DNA of 26,021 nt from a virus: IMG/VR virus record IMGVR_UViG_3300010883_000380, positions 1-26,021 of that record; one strand, given 5' to 3'. Positions 1 through 7,114 of the stretch are shown here, one piece after another. The translations under genes and the position numbers were made by a program. Numbering within the stretch: position 1 is the first letter of the stretch; every line of letters starts with the position of its first letter. The notes beneath the pieces were generated by a model. That model was not told the origin of the DNA, searched no databases, and saw only the letters and a list, made by a program, of their open reading frames with translations.

Positions 1-69
1 ATCACATTTGACTAATATGATTACATCACCTTCGCGTAAAACGGCATAGCACGTTTTTTCTTTCCCCAT
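1..69 (-). CDS. Possible divergent gene, 5' end only
   Basis: Read on the minus strand, an open frame runs from ATG at 69-67 to the window edge without a stop. It encodes 23 residues starting MGKEKTCYAVLREGDVII. In-frame GTG codons at 84-82 and 78-76 are alternative starts, and a stop lies at 90-88. The residue mix looks protein-like, but 23 codons are too few to prove a gene and no strong Shine-Dalgarno precedes it. If real, it is the only minus-strand gene here and marks a divergent junction with the helicase gene. No function can be given. Confidence 0.3.
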   Translation of the reverse strand, partial: MGKEKTCYAVLREGDVIILVKCD

Positions 70-106
70 ACATTTCACAAACACTTTTCAGGTATTACCC
101 TGATTT

Positions 107-141
107 GGGGCTTACTACTTTTTGCCATTGTAGTAAGTCCC
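107..141. other. 12-bp stem-loop
   Basis: GGGGCTTACTAC (107-118) pairs with GTAGTAAGTCCC (130-141) over twelve positions, with one G-T wobble and an 11-base T-rich loop. It is one of the longest near-perfect hairpins in the window and lies in a gene gap. It could be an RNA structure in the helicase leader, a protein-binding site or a terminator for something upstream. The sequence does not decide between these. Confidence 0.55.
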
Positions 142-156
142 TTCACACTCAACACG

Positions 157-175
157 TTCTCTAGAACTTAGAGAA
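157..175. other. 7-bp stem-loop
   Basis: TTCTCTA (157-163) and TAGAGAA (169-175) form a perfect 7-bp inverted repeat around the 5-base loop GAACT. It sits 15 bases after the larger hairpin at 107-141, so the two could act together as a structured leader or as a tandem operator. Its role is unknown. Confidence 0.45.
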
Positions 176-296
176 TATACTGAGTTAGGTTTTGAATAAG
201 TAATAAATTGCATTATGCACATTGCCCAAGCGGTATTGTTCTTAATCCTGTGGTGGGATAAGCAGTTTTCCTAACATTCAATAATAATAATAATAA

Positions 297-308
297 GAGG
301 AAATAAAA
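297..308 (+). promoter_or_regulatory. Shine-Dalgarno leader, type example
   Basis: GAGG followed by AAATAAAA and then ATG is the ribosome-binding leader of the helicase gene. Nearly the same leader (GAGGAA, A/T-rich spacer, total spacing 7-8 bases, ATG) precedes the genes at 2632, 4509, 16617, 17859, 19163 and 21264, with close variants at 2886, 4221 and 8399. It matches the archaeal anti-Shine-Dalgarno. I used it to choose starts where several in-frame ATG codons compete. Confidence 0.7.
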
Positions 309-1745
309 ATGATAATAGGAACAAAAGAACAAGAAGAAATATGGAAAGAAATGACGTATGGTGATTCACATATGATGGTATATGCTGGTGCTGGCACTGG
401 TAAAACATTTACAATTGTTGAAGGTGCTGAACATGTTGTTGGTAGCAAATGCTTCTTAGCATTTAACAAAGCAATTGCAACTGAATTGGCAAAGAAATTA
501 CCTGATGATTGTGAAGCAAAAACATTTCATAGTTTAGGTCTATCATCTATTAAGATGGTTAAAAGAAATTGTAAGATTGATAATAAGAAAACCTACAACA
601 TAGTAAGCAACCTAATGGGTAGGAAGTTCAAATCTACATCACAATTAATTAAATTAGTTAGTTTGATTAAATCAACTATGATTGAATGGGATGATAGAGA
701 AGCAATTCAAGAAATTATGGATGAATATAACATCGAGTTCGATGGCGTATTAGAAATGAATAACGCATTGAAGTATCTCCCTACAATAAAGAACAATTGT
801 ATGGATTTATCAATCGTTGATTTTGATGATATGATTTGGCTTCCAATTGTTATGGATTTAAGCGTTAAACATTATGATGTAATATTTGTTGATGAAGCAC
901 AAGACTTCAATGAAGTTCAAAGGCAATTAATTTTGAAAACCTGTAATGGTGGTAGGATGATTGTAGTGGGCGACCCAAAGCAAGCCATCTATGGATTTCG
1001 TGGTGCAGACAGTGCTTCAATGAAATTATTTCAAGATAGGTTATATCAATCTTCTAAGGATGTGAAAGAGTTTACTCTTAGCATTACATGGAGATGTCCT
1101 AAGTCAGTAGTTAAAGAAGCGAATCGTTTCTTTTCAGATTATACATGTCGAGAAGATGCTGAAGAAGGAGTAGTTAAAACTAATGCAGATTTTGAGCCAA
1201 AAGTTGGCGACTTAGTTTTATGTAGAACTAATGCACCTTTGATTCAAAGTTGTTTCTCATTAATTTCACAAGGTATTCCTGCTTATGTATTAGGTAGGGA
1301 TATTGGTTATAGTTTGAATCTTCTAGTAAAGAAGGTAACAAAGAATATGGATATGTCTATTGCAGAATTTCTACCTTTATTAGAAAAACATGTTTCATAT
1401 CAAGTAGATGTTTTGAAGAAAGCAGATAAGGAACGAATGGTTCAATCTGTTGAAGATAAACATCAATGTATAATTTATCTCACTAAAAATGCAAGTAGTG
1501 TTCAAGGTATTCTTGATAACATTAAGGCTATATTTGGTGATGGTAAAAAGAGAGGCGTTGTATTCTCTACTATTCACAAAGCCAAAGGTCTTGAAAGAGA
1601 TAACATTTGGATATTAAAACCTGAACTTATGCCTCATCCTATGGCAAAGTCAGCAGCAGATAAGCAACAAGAAAAGAATCTTTGTTATGTGGCAATCACA
1701 AGAGCAAAGAAAACTTTGAATTATGTAGGTGAGAGAATTGGTTAA
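309..1745 (+). CDS. UvrD/Rep-type superfamily 1 DNA helicase
   Basis: An ATP-driven 3'-to-5' helicase of the UvrD/PcrA family, 478 residues, shorter than bacterial UvrD (about 720). Motifs appear in the usual order. Walker A is GAGTGKT (27-33) and Walker B is VDEAQD (194-199). Motif III-like GDPKQAIYGFRGAD lies at 221-234 and WRCP follows. STIHKAKGLE near 425-435 and YVAITRAKK near 459-467 give motifs V and VI. The start has a strong GAGG leader eight bases upstream. It opens the plus-strand array and overlaps the next small gene by eight bases. The likely role is unwinding or clearing DNA during viral replication or recombination. The family call is secure; the exact task is inferred. Confidence 0.93.
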   Translation: MIIGTKEQEEIWKEMTYGDSHMMVYAGAGTGKTFTIVEGAEHVVGSKCFLAFNKAIATELAKKLPDDCEAKTFHSLGLSSIKMVKRNCKIDNKKTYNIVSNLMGRKFKSTSQLIKLVSLIKSTMIEWDDREAIQEIMDEYNIEFDGVLEMNNALKYLPTIKNNCMDLSIVDFDDMIWLPIVMDLSVKHYDVIFVDEAQDFNEVQRQLILKTCNGGRMIVVGDPKQAIYGFRGADSASMKLFQDRLYQSSKDVKEFTLSITWRCPKSVVKEANRFFSDYTCREDAEEGVVKTNADFEPKVGDLVLCRTNAPLIQSCFSLISQGIPAYVLGRDIGYSLNLLVKKVTKNMDMSIAEFLPLLEKHVSYQVDVLKKADKERMVQSVEDKHQCIIYLTKNASSVQGILDNIKAIFGDGKKRGVVFSTIHKAKGLERDNIWILKPELMPHPMAKSAADKQQEKNLCYVAITRAKKTLNYVGERIG

Positions 1746-1893
1746 ATGTAAAGAATGTAAAGATACAGGTTTAGTAGCAGTGCAACTTCCTGAAGGTGGT
1801 TTAGTAATTGAACCATGTATGCCATGTTCTATGGAAGATTATATTAAGTATATTGATACATTAGATTTCTATGATAAACATGGAATTAATTAA
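1738..1893 (+). CDS. Small zinc-ribbon protein, TTG start
   Basis: A 51-residue protein beginning (M)VKCKECKDTG, with C4, C7, C27 and C30 as two CxxC pairs able to bind one zinc ion. The TTG start overlaps the end of the helicase gene and is preceded by GGTGAGAGAATT. The same string precedes the ATG at 22931, which supports its use as a ribosome-binding site. The C-terminal half (MEDYIKYIDTLDFYDKHG) is probably helical. The function is unknown. DnaJ-type zinc knuckles look similar, but no J domain is present. Confidence 0.6.
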   Translation: MVKCKECKDTGLVAVQLPEGGLVIEPCMPCSMEDYIKYIDTLDFYDKHGIN

Positions 1894-1927
1894 TACTTTA
1901 AGGATAATTAAGAATTAGTATTATTAC

Positions 1928-2039
1928 ATGCGAAATGGTTCTGGTGATAACTACTGGTGATAACAATGTGGCTATTGGTTATTATGCCGGATGCAAAAAG
2001 TGTGTTTTTAGACTAAAAACAGTGTTTTTTATGTCGTAA
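1928..2039 (+). pseudogene. Tail-fibre/adhesin-like repeat fragment, apparently frameshifted
   Basis: In the frame 1950-1991 the DNA encodes TTGDNNVAIGYYAG. This resembles the short glycine- and asparagine-rich repeats of phage tail fibres and YadA-type adhesin heads. Two 11-base copies of CTGGTGATAAC lie 13 bases apart (1941-1951 and 1954-1964), so the extra copy shifts the frame. Removing 13 bases would join ATG at 1928 to the repeat, giving MRNGSGDNNVAIGYYAG and continuing to the stop at 2037-2039. A 34-codon frame from ATG 1935 also covers it. No ribosome-binding site is seen. It is probably a relic or transferred scrap in a non-structural region. Confidence 0.35.
1995..2030 (+). terminator. 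Weak stem-loop followed by a T run
   Basis: GTTTTTA (2004-2010) and TAAAAAC (2014-2020) pair around the loop GAC. An outer A5/T5 stem can add to this, and TTTTTT follows at 2025-2030. The arrangement resembles a U-tract terminator, but the stem is almost entirely A/T and hence weak. It lies in the largest gap between plus-strand genes, where ending one transcript and starting another would make sense. Confidence 0.3.
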
Positions 2040-2044
2040 AATTT

Positions 2045-2140
2045 ATGCGAAATAAAAAAAGTAGATATTGTGGTAGGGATAGACGGTTTCATAAAGGTAT
2101 AAAATGTTTTGATGTATTGCCTTCTCGGTGTGATTGTTAA
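2045..2140 (+). CDS. Possible tiny cysteine-rich protein
   Basis: A 31-codon frame beginning MRNKKSRYCGRDRRFHKG. It is strongly basic, with C9, C21, C29 and C31 as possible zinc ligands. It ends just before the next gene's ATG (2143). No convincing Shine-Dalgarno precedes the ATG, so it could be chance. The cysteine spacing and the many small zinc proteins elsewhere in the window keep it worth listing. No function is known. Confidence 0.35.
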   Translation: MRNKKSRYCGRDRRFHKGIKCFDVLPSRCDC

Positions 2141-2142
2141 TC

Positions 2143-2433
2143 ATGCCAATAGAAGATTTTAGTCGAAAACATTATGCAAGATTTACTAATGGTGTTGTCT
2201 GTATAGATGATGTTCAAGCATTCACATGGAGTAAATTAAAACCTAATGATGAGTTAACTAGGTTTATCTATCCTTCAACAAGAAAGGGGGATGTGTATAA
2301 AATAGTTTTATTCTTAAAAGGTGGACAGAATTTTATCACTGCAACTAGTAGAAAAAACCTTAAAAAAATAATAACTAGATTTAAGGCTCAAAAAACCCTT
2401 TTAGGAGAGGATGAGTTATGGGAAGAGGAATAG
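2143..2433 (+). CDS. Hypothetical protein, 96 aa
   Basis: Not recognised. I place the start at ATG 2143 (MPIEDFSRKHY) rather than the upstream in-frame TTG at 2134, because GGTGTGAT about ten bases upstream is a usable ribosome-binding site. The protein looks mainly beta-strand (TNGVVCIDDVQAFTW, GDVYKIVLFLKGG) with a helical basic stretch (TSRKNLKKIITRFKAQ) and an acidic end. The pattern is compatible with a small PH-like or beta-sandwich domain, but this is only an impression. It overlaps the following gene by 16 bases. Confidence 0.65.
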   Translation: MPIEDFSRKHYARFTNGVVCIDDVQAFTWSKLKPNDELTRFIYPSTRKGDVYKIVLFLKGGQNFITATSRKNLKKIITRFKAQKTLLGEDELWEEE

Positions 2434-2621
2434 TAACTGAAGATATAATAAATAACATACAAGCAATGCAACATCATTACAATAAAATGATTGAAGCATA
2501 TGAAAAATTACCTACTCTAACGCCAATGAGAAAGGTAATAATAGACGATGCATTAATAGTTATAGGAGCAACTATGGATGGAGTTTATAATGAATTAAAA
2601 GATTATGGCGAACAAATATGA
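2418..2621 (+). CDS. Hypothetical small helical protein, 67 aa
   Basis: Not recognised. The start follows a strong site (AGGAGAGGATGAGTT) inside the end of the preceding gene. The sequence is almost wholly helical, with two probable amphipathic helices around IINNIQAMQHHYNKMIEAYE and PMRKVIIDDALIVIGATMDG. It has no cysteines in metal-binding spacing and no signal or membrane segment. Such small helical proteins are common in the early regions of viruses. No role can be assigned. Confidence 0.65.
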   Translation: MGRGIVTEDIINNIQAMQHHYNKMIEAYEKLPTLTPMRKVIIDDALIVIGATMDGVYNELKDYGEQI

Positions 2622-2631
2622 GGAAATAAAA

Positions 2632-2883
2632 ATGAATAATAAAGAAAGAAAAAAATTGAATGATGAATTAAGAATGAGTGCTGCTATACCCGAAGGTATG
2701 GATGATGTGAAGGGAACTACTTGGAAAAATAAACATAATAGTTCTATAATTACAATTGTAAAAAGCACAGTTACAGATATAGGTAATGTTTTTTGGTATT
2801 CAAATACTAATGAAATATACAGTAGTGAAGATTTGAATAAACATTGGCATCCTGTTTTTGATACTACTGAAGAAGAGGAATGA
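2632..2883 (+). CDS. Hypothetical protein, 83 aa
   Basis: Not recognised. The start is taken as ATG 2632 (MNNKERKKLNDE), because GAGGAAATAAAA stands directly before it; the in-frame ATG at 2605 lacks such a site and lies inside the previous gene. The N-terminus is a charged helix. The central and C-terminal part (GTTWKNKHNSSIITIVKS, GNVFWYSNTNEIYS, WHPVF) looks like a small beta-barrel with several tryptophans. It ends in a run of glutamates. Small SH3-like or Tudor-like folds look like this, but no family match can be claimed. Confidence 0.65.
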   Translation: MNNKERKKLNDELRMSAAIPEGMDDVKGTTWKNKHNSSIITIVKSTVTDIGNVFWYSNTNEIYSSEDLNKHWHPVFDTTEEEE

Positions 2884-2885
2884 AT

Positions 2886-3128
2886 ATGAATAAAGAAAGC
2901 AATGTAGAATTTAGAATGGTATCTGATGATGAGATGCCACCAATAGTGATAACTATGAATGAAGATGATAAAGTTAAAGTTGTTTTAAATCAAAATAATT
3001 TAATATGGTTATCTCTACATAGAAAAACAATTGGTGGATTACCTGAAGCACTATATTCAAAACTAGATATGCTTCTTGATGGTTTCCTACGAGAACAAAG
3101 ACATAATGAAAGGATGGATTTAGAATGA
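2886..3128 (+). CDS. Hypothetical acidic protein, 80 aa
   Basis: Not recognised. ATG 2886 is preferred over ATG 2880 because it lies seven bases after GAGG (2875-2878), the spacing used by its neighbours. The first half is acidic and probably beta-rich (EFRMVSDDEMPPIVITMNED, KVKVVLNQNN). The second half is helical (LPEALYSKLDMLLDGFLREQ). It overlaps the next gene by four bases at ATGA, so the two are translationally coupled. Confidence 0.65.
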   Translation: MNKESNVEFRMVSDDEMPPIVITMNEDDKVKVVLNQNNLIWLSLHRKTIGGLPEALYSKLDMLLDGFLREQRHNERMDLE

Positions 3129-4210
3129 GTGTAGATATATTTGAAGAACAACTTAAAATAAAAAGTAATAATTATCCTAGATTGACTGGTAAATTATTAG
3201 AATTATCTAATGCTGATAAATATGATGATGCTAAACAGGAATGGAGAATAACAGGTAAAACTTGGGACACTAATAGACATTATAATAATCATCCTGATGT
3301 TTTATTGGAAATTAATAATCATCCTAGTAACCATAAACATCATTGTTTATGTGGTCATAATATTAGATACCATTTTGAAATAGAAAATACTATCACTAAT
3401 GTATTAGAAATAGTAGGTTCTAGTTGTATTAACAATTGGATGGTATTAAGACATATTAATGAGGTATTGAAAGTAGATAAGAGAACCATTACCGAAGAAA
3501 TGATTGCTGAATGGAAACAAACAGCAGTTCAATCCTTGGTGAAGGATTCATGGTGGGAATTAGATGGTGAAGAGTTTACTAATAATTTTAATAATATAAA
3601 GGATTTAGATTTAAGAATAAATGTGAAAAAGACAGGAAAGAAATATTGGGATGAAACGTTAAAGGACTACAGACCTCAAACATATATTCGCAAATCAAGT
3701 AATGGTATATATGGACACCCTGATTATCAAATGGCTTCTATTGTTTGGAGATGGAATCATCCTGATAATAAACGAAGTCAAATAAATAGTAAGAGGGGAT
3801 TTCCTAATGAAAGACTAATTAATGATATTGCTCATTTTCTTATTAATATGAATAGAATTCTTACTATAATTCAAATTGAAGATAAAAAGGATTCAGAAAG
3901 GTATCAAGAATTAGCATTAATTGATAATGTTATTCGTAATGAAATAATTAAAACTAATGAAAATGATTTAGACCAACATCATTTTTTGAAGGGATGTGAT
4001 TATTTTGGTATCAGACCATTCACAACAGGTGAAGCAAGAAATGCTTGGGAACGACGATTTCTAAGAGATATGAGAAGGGTAGTGGTCAATATTCAACAGC
4101 CTACAGAAAAACAGGCCGATAAACTTATTAATATATTACATAGAAGAATTATTACAGAAGAAGGGGCGGTAGTTTCCAACGACGAATTTTTAAACCCCGA
4201 TGAAGAATGA
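3125..4210 (+). CDS. Phage-type protein with a CxCG zinc-binding domain, 361 aa
   Basis: Residues 70-106 hold HKHHCLCGHNIRYHFEIEN followed by VGSSCINNWM. The CxCG...I...N...GSxCI pattern (C74, C76, C101) recurs in uncharacterised phage proteins and probably forms a zinc-ribbon fold. The middle is hydrophilic, with aromatic patches at about 195-225. The C-terminal section includes NAWERRFLRDMRR and QPTEKQADKLINILHRR, both likely helices; the latter resembles a short segment seen after this domain in other phage proteins. Binding of nucleic acid is plausible but unproven. Its function is not known. It is linked by ATGA overlap to the gene before it. Confidence 0.6.
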   Translation: MSVDIFEEQLKIKSNNYPRLTGKLLELSNADKYDDAKQEWRITGKTWDTNRHYNNHPDVLLEINNHPSNHKHHCLCGHNIRYHFEIENTITNVLEIVGSSCINNWMVLRHINEVLKVDKRTITEEMIAEWKQTAVQSLVKDSWWELDGEEFTNNFNNIKDLDLRINVKKTGKKYWDETLKDYRPQTYIRKSSNGIYGHPDYQMASIVWRWNHPDNKRSQINSKRGFPNERLINDIAHFLINMNRILTIIQIEDKKDSERYQELALIDNVIRNEIIKTNENDLDQHHFLKGCDYFGIRPFTTGEARNAWERRFLRDMRRVVVNIQQPTEKQADKLINILHRRIITEEGAVVSNDEFLNPDEE

Positions 4211-4220
4211 GGATGTAAAT

Positions 4221-4484
4221 ATGGCAAAGAAAAATAAGAAAACAGAAGAAGAAGTAACGGAAGAAGTATCAGAAGATGTGGCTATGCAAACGCCATTAAA
4301 TACATTGCAAGAAGATTTCAATCGTCTTTTAGAATATGCTAAGGGTTTAGAAGGAACTCTTCAGTCATTCAGACAGAAGGTTGATGTTTACGAAGCAATG
4401 CAAATGCAACTACTTGGTGATAAGCGCGAGTTAAAATCGTATATTACACAATTAGAAACAGCACAAAGACAAAGTGAGTCTTAA
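4221..4484 (+). CDS. Small coiled-coil protein, 87 aa
   Basis: Not recognised. ATG 4221 (MAKKNKKTEEEV) follows GAGG at eight bases; the ATG at 4200 lies within the previous gene and lacks a site. A charged, probably disordered N-terminus leads into a long helix (LNTLQEDFNRLLEYAKGLEG through ELKSYITQLETAQRQSES) with heptad-like spacing, so the protein probably forms a coiled coil or oligomer. It lies just upstream of the ubiquitin-like gene. It may be a scaffold or subunit, but no function can be assigned. Confidence 0.65.
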   Translation: MAKKNKKTEEEVTEEVSEDVAMQTPLNTLQEDFNRLLEYAKGLEGTLQSFRQKVDVYEAMQMQLLGDKRELKSYITQLETAQRQSES

Positions 4485-4508
4485 ACACACAAACATAGAG
4501 GAATAAAA

Positions 4509-4724
4509 ATGGTTAAAGAAATGAAATTAAGAATAATGAATGAAACAGGCGACACAAATTTAGTTGTTAATACAGTTGAAATGTGTGAGCAAATAGCAGA
4601 ACACCCAACACATTGGGTTTATGTTGACGGAGATATGATTTCTAGGGAATCTGTAGTCAATGTAGATTGGAATGATGTTGAGTCTGTTAACTTAGTACCA
4701 GCACTTGTTGGCGGAAGTCAGTAA
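4509..4724 (+). CDS. ThiS/MoaD-like ubiquitin-fold protein ending in GG
   Basis: A 71-residue protein that fits the beta-grasp fold of ThiS, MoaD and archaeal SAMPs. An N-terminal strand (MKLRIMNETG) and a helix (TVEMCEQIAEHP) are followed by WVYVDGDMISRE, resembling the ThiS strand VAVNGEIVPR. The segment DWNDVESVNLVPALVGG resembles the ThiS end LxDGDxVEIVxAVGGG. The diglycine is residues 68-69 and is followed by SQ, so a peptidase would have to trim two residues before activation. An E1-like enzyme (9446) and a JAMM peptidase (11263) are encoded downstream. It has the standard GAGGAATAAAA leader. A sulfur-carrier role is the main alternative; the fold call is from pattern, not structure. 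Confidence 0.6.
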   Translation: MVKEMKLRIMNETGDTNLVVNTVEMCEQIAEHPTHWVYVDGDMISRESVVNVDWNDVESVNLVPALVGGSQ

Positions 4725-4875
4725 ATCTGTAAATATTAAGTATATCTTACTATAGACTATAATGTCTATCGGTAATTACTATAGGTCTAGTCTGACTGTT
4801 TAGTAATCCCAATAACGGGAGTTGTTATCTAATGGGTGGGATGCCCGTTAAATCTTATTTAAAGGAGAAAAAAAC
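4725..4875 (+). promoter_or_regulatory. Structured leader of the ribonucleotide reductase gene
   Basis: A 151-base gap before the reductase gene. ATAGAC (4752-4757) pairs with GTCTAT (4764-4769). TAACGGG (4813-4819) pairs with CCCGTTA (4844-4850). The alternative ATAAC (4812-4816) with GTTAT (4824-4828) would exclude the second pairing. TTACTATAG occurs twice (about 4748-4756 and 4776-4784). GGAG lies seven to ten bases before the ATG. The B12 box of cobalamin riboswitches was not found, although the enzyme needs B12. Regulation through RNA structure is possible but unproven. Confidence 0.45.
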
Positions 4876-6798
4876 ATGTATAAAGAAACTCAATTTGCAT
4901 CAGACATAACGCATTTTACTAAATATGCTAAACACAAACCCGAACTAAATAGAAGAGAAACTTGGGAAGAAACTTGTGTAAGAAATCTAATAATGCATCA
5001 AAATAAAATAACAAACGACTATAAAAATATTAATACTCAAAATTTACTTTTACATAAACTATATGACGTTTATGATAATTATGTAATTCCAAAACTAATA
5101 CTACCATCAATGCGCTCTATGCAATTCGCAGGGCGAGCAATAGAACGCTCACCAAATAGAATATACAATTGTGCTTACTTACCAATAGATAATGTTTTAT
5201 CATTTTCAGAAACTATGTATCTTTTGTTGGGCGGAACAGGAGTAGGTTATTCTGTTCAGAAACAACACATAGAACAATTACCGCCAATTAAAAAAGCAAC
5301 ATATTCTATGAAGTATATTATTCAAGATACAATTATCGGTTATGCCGATGCAGTGAAAGTATTGATTCAATCTAATATAGGAGAAATAGATTATATCCCT
5401 GTATTTGATTTAAGTGAGATTAGACCCGAAGGAACTTTGTTAAAAACTACTGGTGGTAAATCTCCTGACCCAATGATTCTAAAAAGATGTTTAGAGAACA
5501 TTTCTAATGTTTTTAATAGTAAACAGAATGGAGAAAAATTAACTCCATTAGAATCACATGATATTCTTTGTTATATTGCAGATGCAGTATTAGCAGGTGG
5601 TATTAGACGTTCAGCAATGATTGCTTTATTTAGTTATGATGATAATGAAATGATTGACTGTAAAAGTGGTGAATGGTGGACTTTTAATGAACAAAGAGGT
5701 ATGGCGAATAATTCTGCTGTATTAGATAGGAATGAAGTTACCCAAAGTGATTTTAAGGTTCTATGGAATAAAGTTCAAAATAATGGTAGTGGAGAACCTG
5801 CATTCTATTTCACCAACGATACAGAGTGGGGAACAAATCCCTGTGTAGAAATAAGTTTAAAACCATATAGTTTCTGTAATCTTTGTGAAGTAAATGTTGC
5901 TAATGTTAAAGACCAATTAGATTTAGAAAAAAGAATAGAGGCTGCTACATTTTTAGGAACATTACAAGCAACATATACAGATTTTCATTATTTACGACCT
6001 ATATGGAAACAAACAACTGAAGAAGATGCATTAATTGGAATATCTATGACGGGTATTGCTAATAATAAAATTAAAGGATTAAATTTAATTAATGCTAGTG
6101 ATTTAGTTAAAGAAAAAAATCAGTATTACTCACAATTAATGAAAATTAATCAATCGGCAAGAACAACTTGCGTTAAACCTGCTGGAACAACTAGCCTAAT
6201 ATTAGGAACAAGTAGTGGTATTCATGCATGGCATTCTAAATACTATATTAGAAGAATGAGAATAGGTAAAAAAGAACCTATTTATAATTATTTATTAGAG
6301 AATATTCCTAAATTAATAGAGTGTGAGATTAAACACAATAAAACTACGGGAGAATCTTATTCTTCAGAACATTCTGCTGTGTTATCATTACCTCAAAAAG
6401 CACCCTATAAAAATAGCATTGTAAGAGATGATGAATCAGCGTTAGATTTACTTAACCGTATTAAATATATTTCAACTAATTGGGTAAAGAATGGACATAA
6501 CAATGGTATTAACACAAATAATGTATCTGCTACTGTTAGTGTGAAACCTAATGAATGGAAAGAAGTTGGTGAATGGATGTGGGATAACAGAATTTCATAC
6601 AATGGTATAGCATTATTACCGTATGATGGTGGTAATTATACACAAGCACCATTTGAAACTATTGATAAGAATAAATTTGAGGAAATGGTTAATATTATAG
6701 AAGATTCTAATTTTAATCTACAAGATATTGTAGAAATAGATGATAATACTAATCTACAATCTGAAATTGCTTGTGCTGGTGGAACTTGTGAAATTTAA
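4876..6798 (+). CDS. nrdJ: Class II (adenosylcobalamin-dependent) ribonucleoside-triphosphate reductase
   Basis: Reduces ribonucleotides to deoxyribonucleotides with a B12-derived thiyl radical, independent of oxygen. It is of the monomeric type, like the Lactobacillus leichmannii enzyme (739 aa), but shorter at 640 residues. C99 (RIYNCAYLP) and C334 (YSFCNL) fit the redox pair. N321-P-C323-V-E325 is the NPCxE radical site. CVKPAGTTSLILGTSSGIHAWH is the usual phosphate-binding and signature region. The C-terminus CAGGTC (633-638) is the swinging dithiol that is reduced by thioredoxin. A viral copy would raise the dNTP supply during genome replication. The host must provide cobalamin. It has a structured leader and a GGAG site. 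Confidence 0.93.
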   Translation: MYKETQFASDITHFTKYAKHKPELNRRETWEETCVRNLIMHQNKITNDYKNINTQNLLLHKLYDVYDNYVIPKLILPSMRSMQFAGRAIERSPNRIYNCAYLPIDNVLSFSETMYLLLGGTGVGYSVQKQHIEQLPPIKKATYSMKYIIQDTIIGYADAVKVLIQSNIGEIDYIPVFDLSEIRPEGTLLKTTGGKSPDPMILKRCLENISNVFNSKQNGEKLTPLESHDILCYIADAVLAGGIRRSAMIALFSYDDNEMIDCKSGEWWTFNEQRGMANNSAVLDRNEVTQSDFKVLWNKVQNNGSGEPAFYFTNDTEWGTNPCVEISLKPYSFCNLCEVNVANVKDQLDLEKRIEAATFLGTLQATYTDFHYLRPIWKQTTEEDALIGISMTGIANNKIKGLNLINASDLVKEKNQYYSQLMKINQSARTTCVKPAGTTSLILGTSSGIHAWHSKYYIRRMRIGKKEPIYNYLLENIPKLIECEIKHNKTTGESYSSEHSAVLSLPQKAPYKNSIVRDDESALDLLNRIKYISTNWVKNGHNNGINTNNVSATVSVKPNEWKEVGEWMWDNRISYNGIALLPYDGGNYTQAPFETIDKNKFEEMVNIIEDSNFNLQDIVEIDDNTNLQSEIACAGGTCEI

Positions 6799-7114
6799 TT
6801 TAAAAAATTACCCTACTTTAGTAGAAGAAAATAACTTTTTACTTATTGAAGAAGATATAATAGATATTGTAGAAAATACAGAGGGTAAATATATTATTAG
6901 AAGTAATTTCAATGCAAGAAAAAAGGGTGAATTATCCCATACTAAATTAATTAAAAATATTGTATATTATGTAATGCATGGATATGCAATAATAAACACT
7001 ATAGATGAATTAGAGAATTATATCTACTATTCAATAGATGTTAAAATAAATAATAAAAAAAATAAATGGAGAAATAAATATGAAAATAAAATTATCAATA
7101 CCAACTGTCGGTGA
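6788..7114 (+). CDS. Hypothetical protein, GTG start, 108 aa
   Basis: Not recognised. The likely start is GTG 6788, seven bases after GGTGG and overlapping the end of the reductase gene. The frame is open further upstream but only inside the reductase. The product begins (M)KFNLKNYPTLVEENNF and looks like an alpha/beta domain with a helical middle (TKLIKNIVYYVMHG) and a strongly basic tail (NNKKNKWRNKYENK). Its 3' end overlaps the next gene by 35 bases, which is more than usual here. The very end of the frame could therefore be chance read-through. Confidence 0.55.
   Translation: MKFNLKNYPTLVEENNFLLIEEDIIDIVENTEGKYIIRSNFNARKKGELSHTKLIKNIVYYVMHGYAIINTIDELENYIYYSIDVKINNKKNKWRNKYENKIINTNCR

Larger units (their letters stand above)
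70..308. promoter_or_regulatory. Intergenic region upstream of the helicase, possibly divergent
   Basis: This is the longest gap without a convincing gene apart from 1894-2142. It contains two stem-loops (107-141 and 157-175) and a short AAT trinucleotide run just before the ribosome-binding site (about 280-296). It would hold the promoter for the long plus-strand array and, if the minus-strand frame at 1-69 is real, a divergent promoter too. I see no clear TATA/BRE pair, tRNA or known riboswitch. Confidence 0.45.

Noticed and set aside
180-280. tRNA-like stretch around GCCCAAGCGG
   Set aside because: No T-loop GTTC, acceptor pairing or cloverleaf could be drawn.
4725-4875. Cobalamin riboswitch before the B12-dependent reductase
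   Set aside because: The region is short and lacks the B12 box and the conserved core; only simple hairpins are visible.
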